From NCBI RefSeq assembly GCF_900141785.1, contig NZ_FQYP01000001.1, positions 930,001 to 994,000 of the forward strand: 64,000 nucleotides of DNA, written 5' to 3'. The notes under the pieces were generated by a model. That model saw nothing but the letters and a program-made list of their open reading frames with translations. It did no database searches and was not told the DNA's origin. This stretch comes from Aquimarina spongiae (lineage in GTDB: Bacteria; Bacteroidota; Bacteroidia; Flavobacteriales; Flavobacteriaceae). Below are positions 63,801-64,000 of this stretch, piece after piece; position 1 is the stretch's first letter; each line of letters starts with the position of its first letter. The translations under genes were made by a program, and so were the position numbers.

Positions 63801-63990
63801 CTTTTAACTCGTAGTTCCCGTCAAAATCTGTAGTTGTACCGTTGCTGGTTCCTTTTACCAACACAGTAACTCCTGGCAATGGCGAGTTGTTCTGATCTGT
63901 TACCATACCAGTTATACTATCTCCTTGCGACAAAACGGGTTGTATTCCAATTATGAGTATTGCAATAATTGCAAGTTTGAGTTTGATCAT
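60853..63990 (-). CDS. SusC/RagA TonB-dependent outer-membrane transporter
   Basis: A 1045-residue complete transporter. Signal peptide 1-21 (ending LSQG), carboxypeptidase-D regulatory-like domain about 24-100 (GMVTDQNNSPLPGVTVLVKGTSNGTTTDFDGNYEL), TonB-box region (DEVVLIGYGESSKKDLTSAI), plug domain about 115-245 (QGLVSGVTVTRSSGQPGGAVSIRVRGI; DPLYIIDGVNV-like; LKDASAAAIYGAQASNGVVLITTKRG), then a 22-strand barrel ending in FGRYPVPRTITLGLNVQF. First gene of the xylan locus; any upstream regulator lies beyond the right edge. Confidence 0.97.
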   Translation of the reverse strand: MIKLKLAIIAILIIGIQPVLSQGDSITGMVTDQNNSPLPGVTVLVKGTSNGTTTDFDGNYELKGVSKGNTIQFSYLGMETVERIYTDSKRINIVMTQDATDLDEVVLIGYGESSKKDLTSAISTISAETLAKQTIPNIDQGIQGLVSGVTVTRSSGQPGGAVSIRVRGITSVTGTNEPLYIIDGVNVTNASTQSFNFSRFGGTGGQTAVSPLSALNPNDIESITVLKDASAAAIYGAQASNGVVLITTKRGKVGKAKISYETYGGVQFAPNLIDMMNLREYAAYTNEARQTPSVNLPPLPQFEDPSILGEGTDWQRAIFRAAPITNHQLSLSGGKENAKFYASINYFDQEGIVINSGLRRFGARLNLDYKVNDWLKFGHNINLSNSLEEVGLNDSRNGTITTALRQTPDIPIRNPDGTFGSPDNVLGNTAALNPVASAEIRSSTLERYKINGNLFLDLQLANNLSFRTDLGYDYNTAKTESFFPTFDFGSIKNDTNTAFKSANEGFYYLFKNYLTYSPQFGDHRFRLLLGAEAQKSQFQGLSGQRSNFPSNEVDGLNTGDAEESLAESFEGSSTIASYFGRINYNYLDKYLLSASVRYDGSSKFGPNNRWGVFPSASAAWVVSEEPFMESVSNVWDYFKIRVGYGTSGNQQISDNLFRTLLRNVNTALGSGFSAANFPNADVAWESLISPNLGVELGFLNSKIRLDVDVYRKTSKDFLAIQPLPGFLGSLNSLSFIGIQPPVLNFGEMINDGIDVNLSTKNINKEHFSWDSNIVFSLYRNEIRELSNDDDAIIGTIQDEDVIADLTRSQVGQPIGMFFGFVTDGLFRSQEELNNGPIPAESSISEANGTWLGDIRFRDLNDDGVIDANDRTFIGNPHPDFTFSITNNFRYRMFDLSIFLQGSYGNDIYNYTRVFTEGINRFNSNQATTVIDRYSATNPNGSLPRYSDGDRNGNTRVSDRFIEDGSYLRIQSVTLGCTLPKDTFGKNNFFDRVRVYTILQNIYTLTNYSGYDPEVGSLNQSALLKGIDFGRYPVPRTITLGLNVQF

Positions 63991-64000
63991 AAGTGTGATT

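Noticed and set aside
1-64000. tRNA, rRNA, CRISPR arrays, insertion sequences and att sites
   Set aside because: No cloverleaf, repeat-spacer array, transposase or flanking direct repeat was seen in intergenic regions by reading; a tRNAscan or ISfinder search could still find a divergent one.

Overview
The window reads as chromosomal DNA of a marine-type flavobacterium (Bacteroidota, Flavobacteriaceae; an Aquimarina-like genome would fit, but that is a guess). Reasons: low GC; a SusC/SusD pair; type IX secretion (T9SS) C-terminal sorting domains; weak Shine-Dalgarno sites with A-rich leaders; -7 boxes of the Bacteroidota form TAnnTTTG; and flavobacterial families such as DUF2911 proteins and an HsdR-N-like protein beside holA. 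No rRNA, tRNA, CRISPR array, insertion sequence or prophage was seen.

Layout. 1-4 kb: a PLP-dependent sulfur amino acid lyase cut by the left edge, divergent from an Lrp/AsnC regulator, then an SDR oxidoreductase and an MFS exporter. 4-10.8 kb: holA, a small nuclease-fold protein, a glycosyltransferase, an OmpA-type lipoprotein, a repeat-containing secreted protein, an AraC regulator and a YciO/Sua5-type protein. 10.9-20.6 kb: UvrD/PcrA helicase, a T9SS-exported metzincin protease, then a same-strand run of DsrE-like protein, M20 amidohydrolase, glutamate-synthase-like flavoprotein and a membrane-anchored protein. 20.6-26.4 kb (minus strand): M1 aminopeptidase, two tandem patatin phospholipases and a large uncharacterised protein with Ala/Gly-rich hydrophobic helices. 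26.4-34 kb: recG, a secreted protein, an AraC-GyrI regulator, and a minus-strand pair: a CD-NTase-like protein with a broken active site plus two membrane helices, followed by an AIM24-like polytopic protein. 34-44 kb: a T9SS-exported endonuclease I, a 63-residue six-cysteine peptide with a natural-product-type leader, pta-ackA, a DUF2911-TPR protein, a TlpA-like lipoprotein and a Lys/Arg-rich secreted protein. 44-56.6 kb: pheT, an HTH-DUF4870-serine-hydrolase fusion, a TPR protein, gyrA, clpC and two paralogous small proteins. 56.6-64 kb: a xylan utilisation locus (susC, susD, surface glycan-binding lipoprotein, GH10 xylanase).

Most genes are conserved housekeeping genes. Less ordinary parts are (1) the patatin-patatin-helical protein cluster, which looks like a membrane-attacking module; (2) the degenerate CD-NTase/2TM protein and its membrane neighbour; (3) the orphan cysteine-rich peptide; and (4) the XRE-DUF4870-beta-lactamase-like fusion, which has a palindromic operator candidate just upstream. 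All functional proposals for these four are inference from sequence reading, without database searches.
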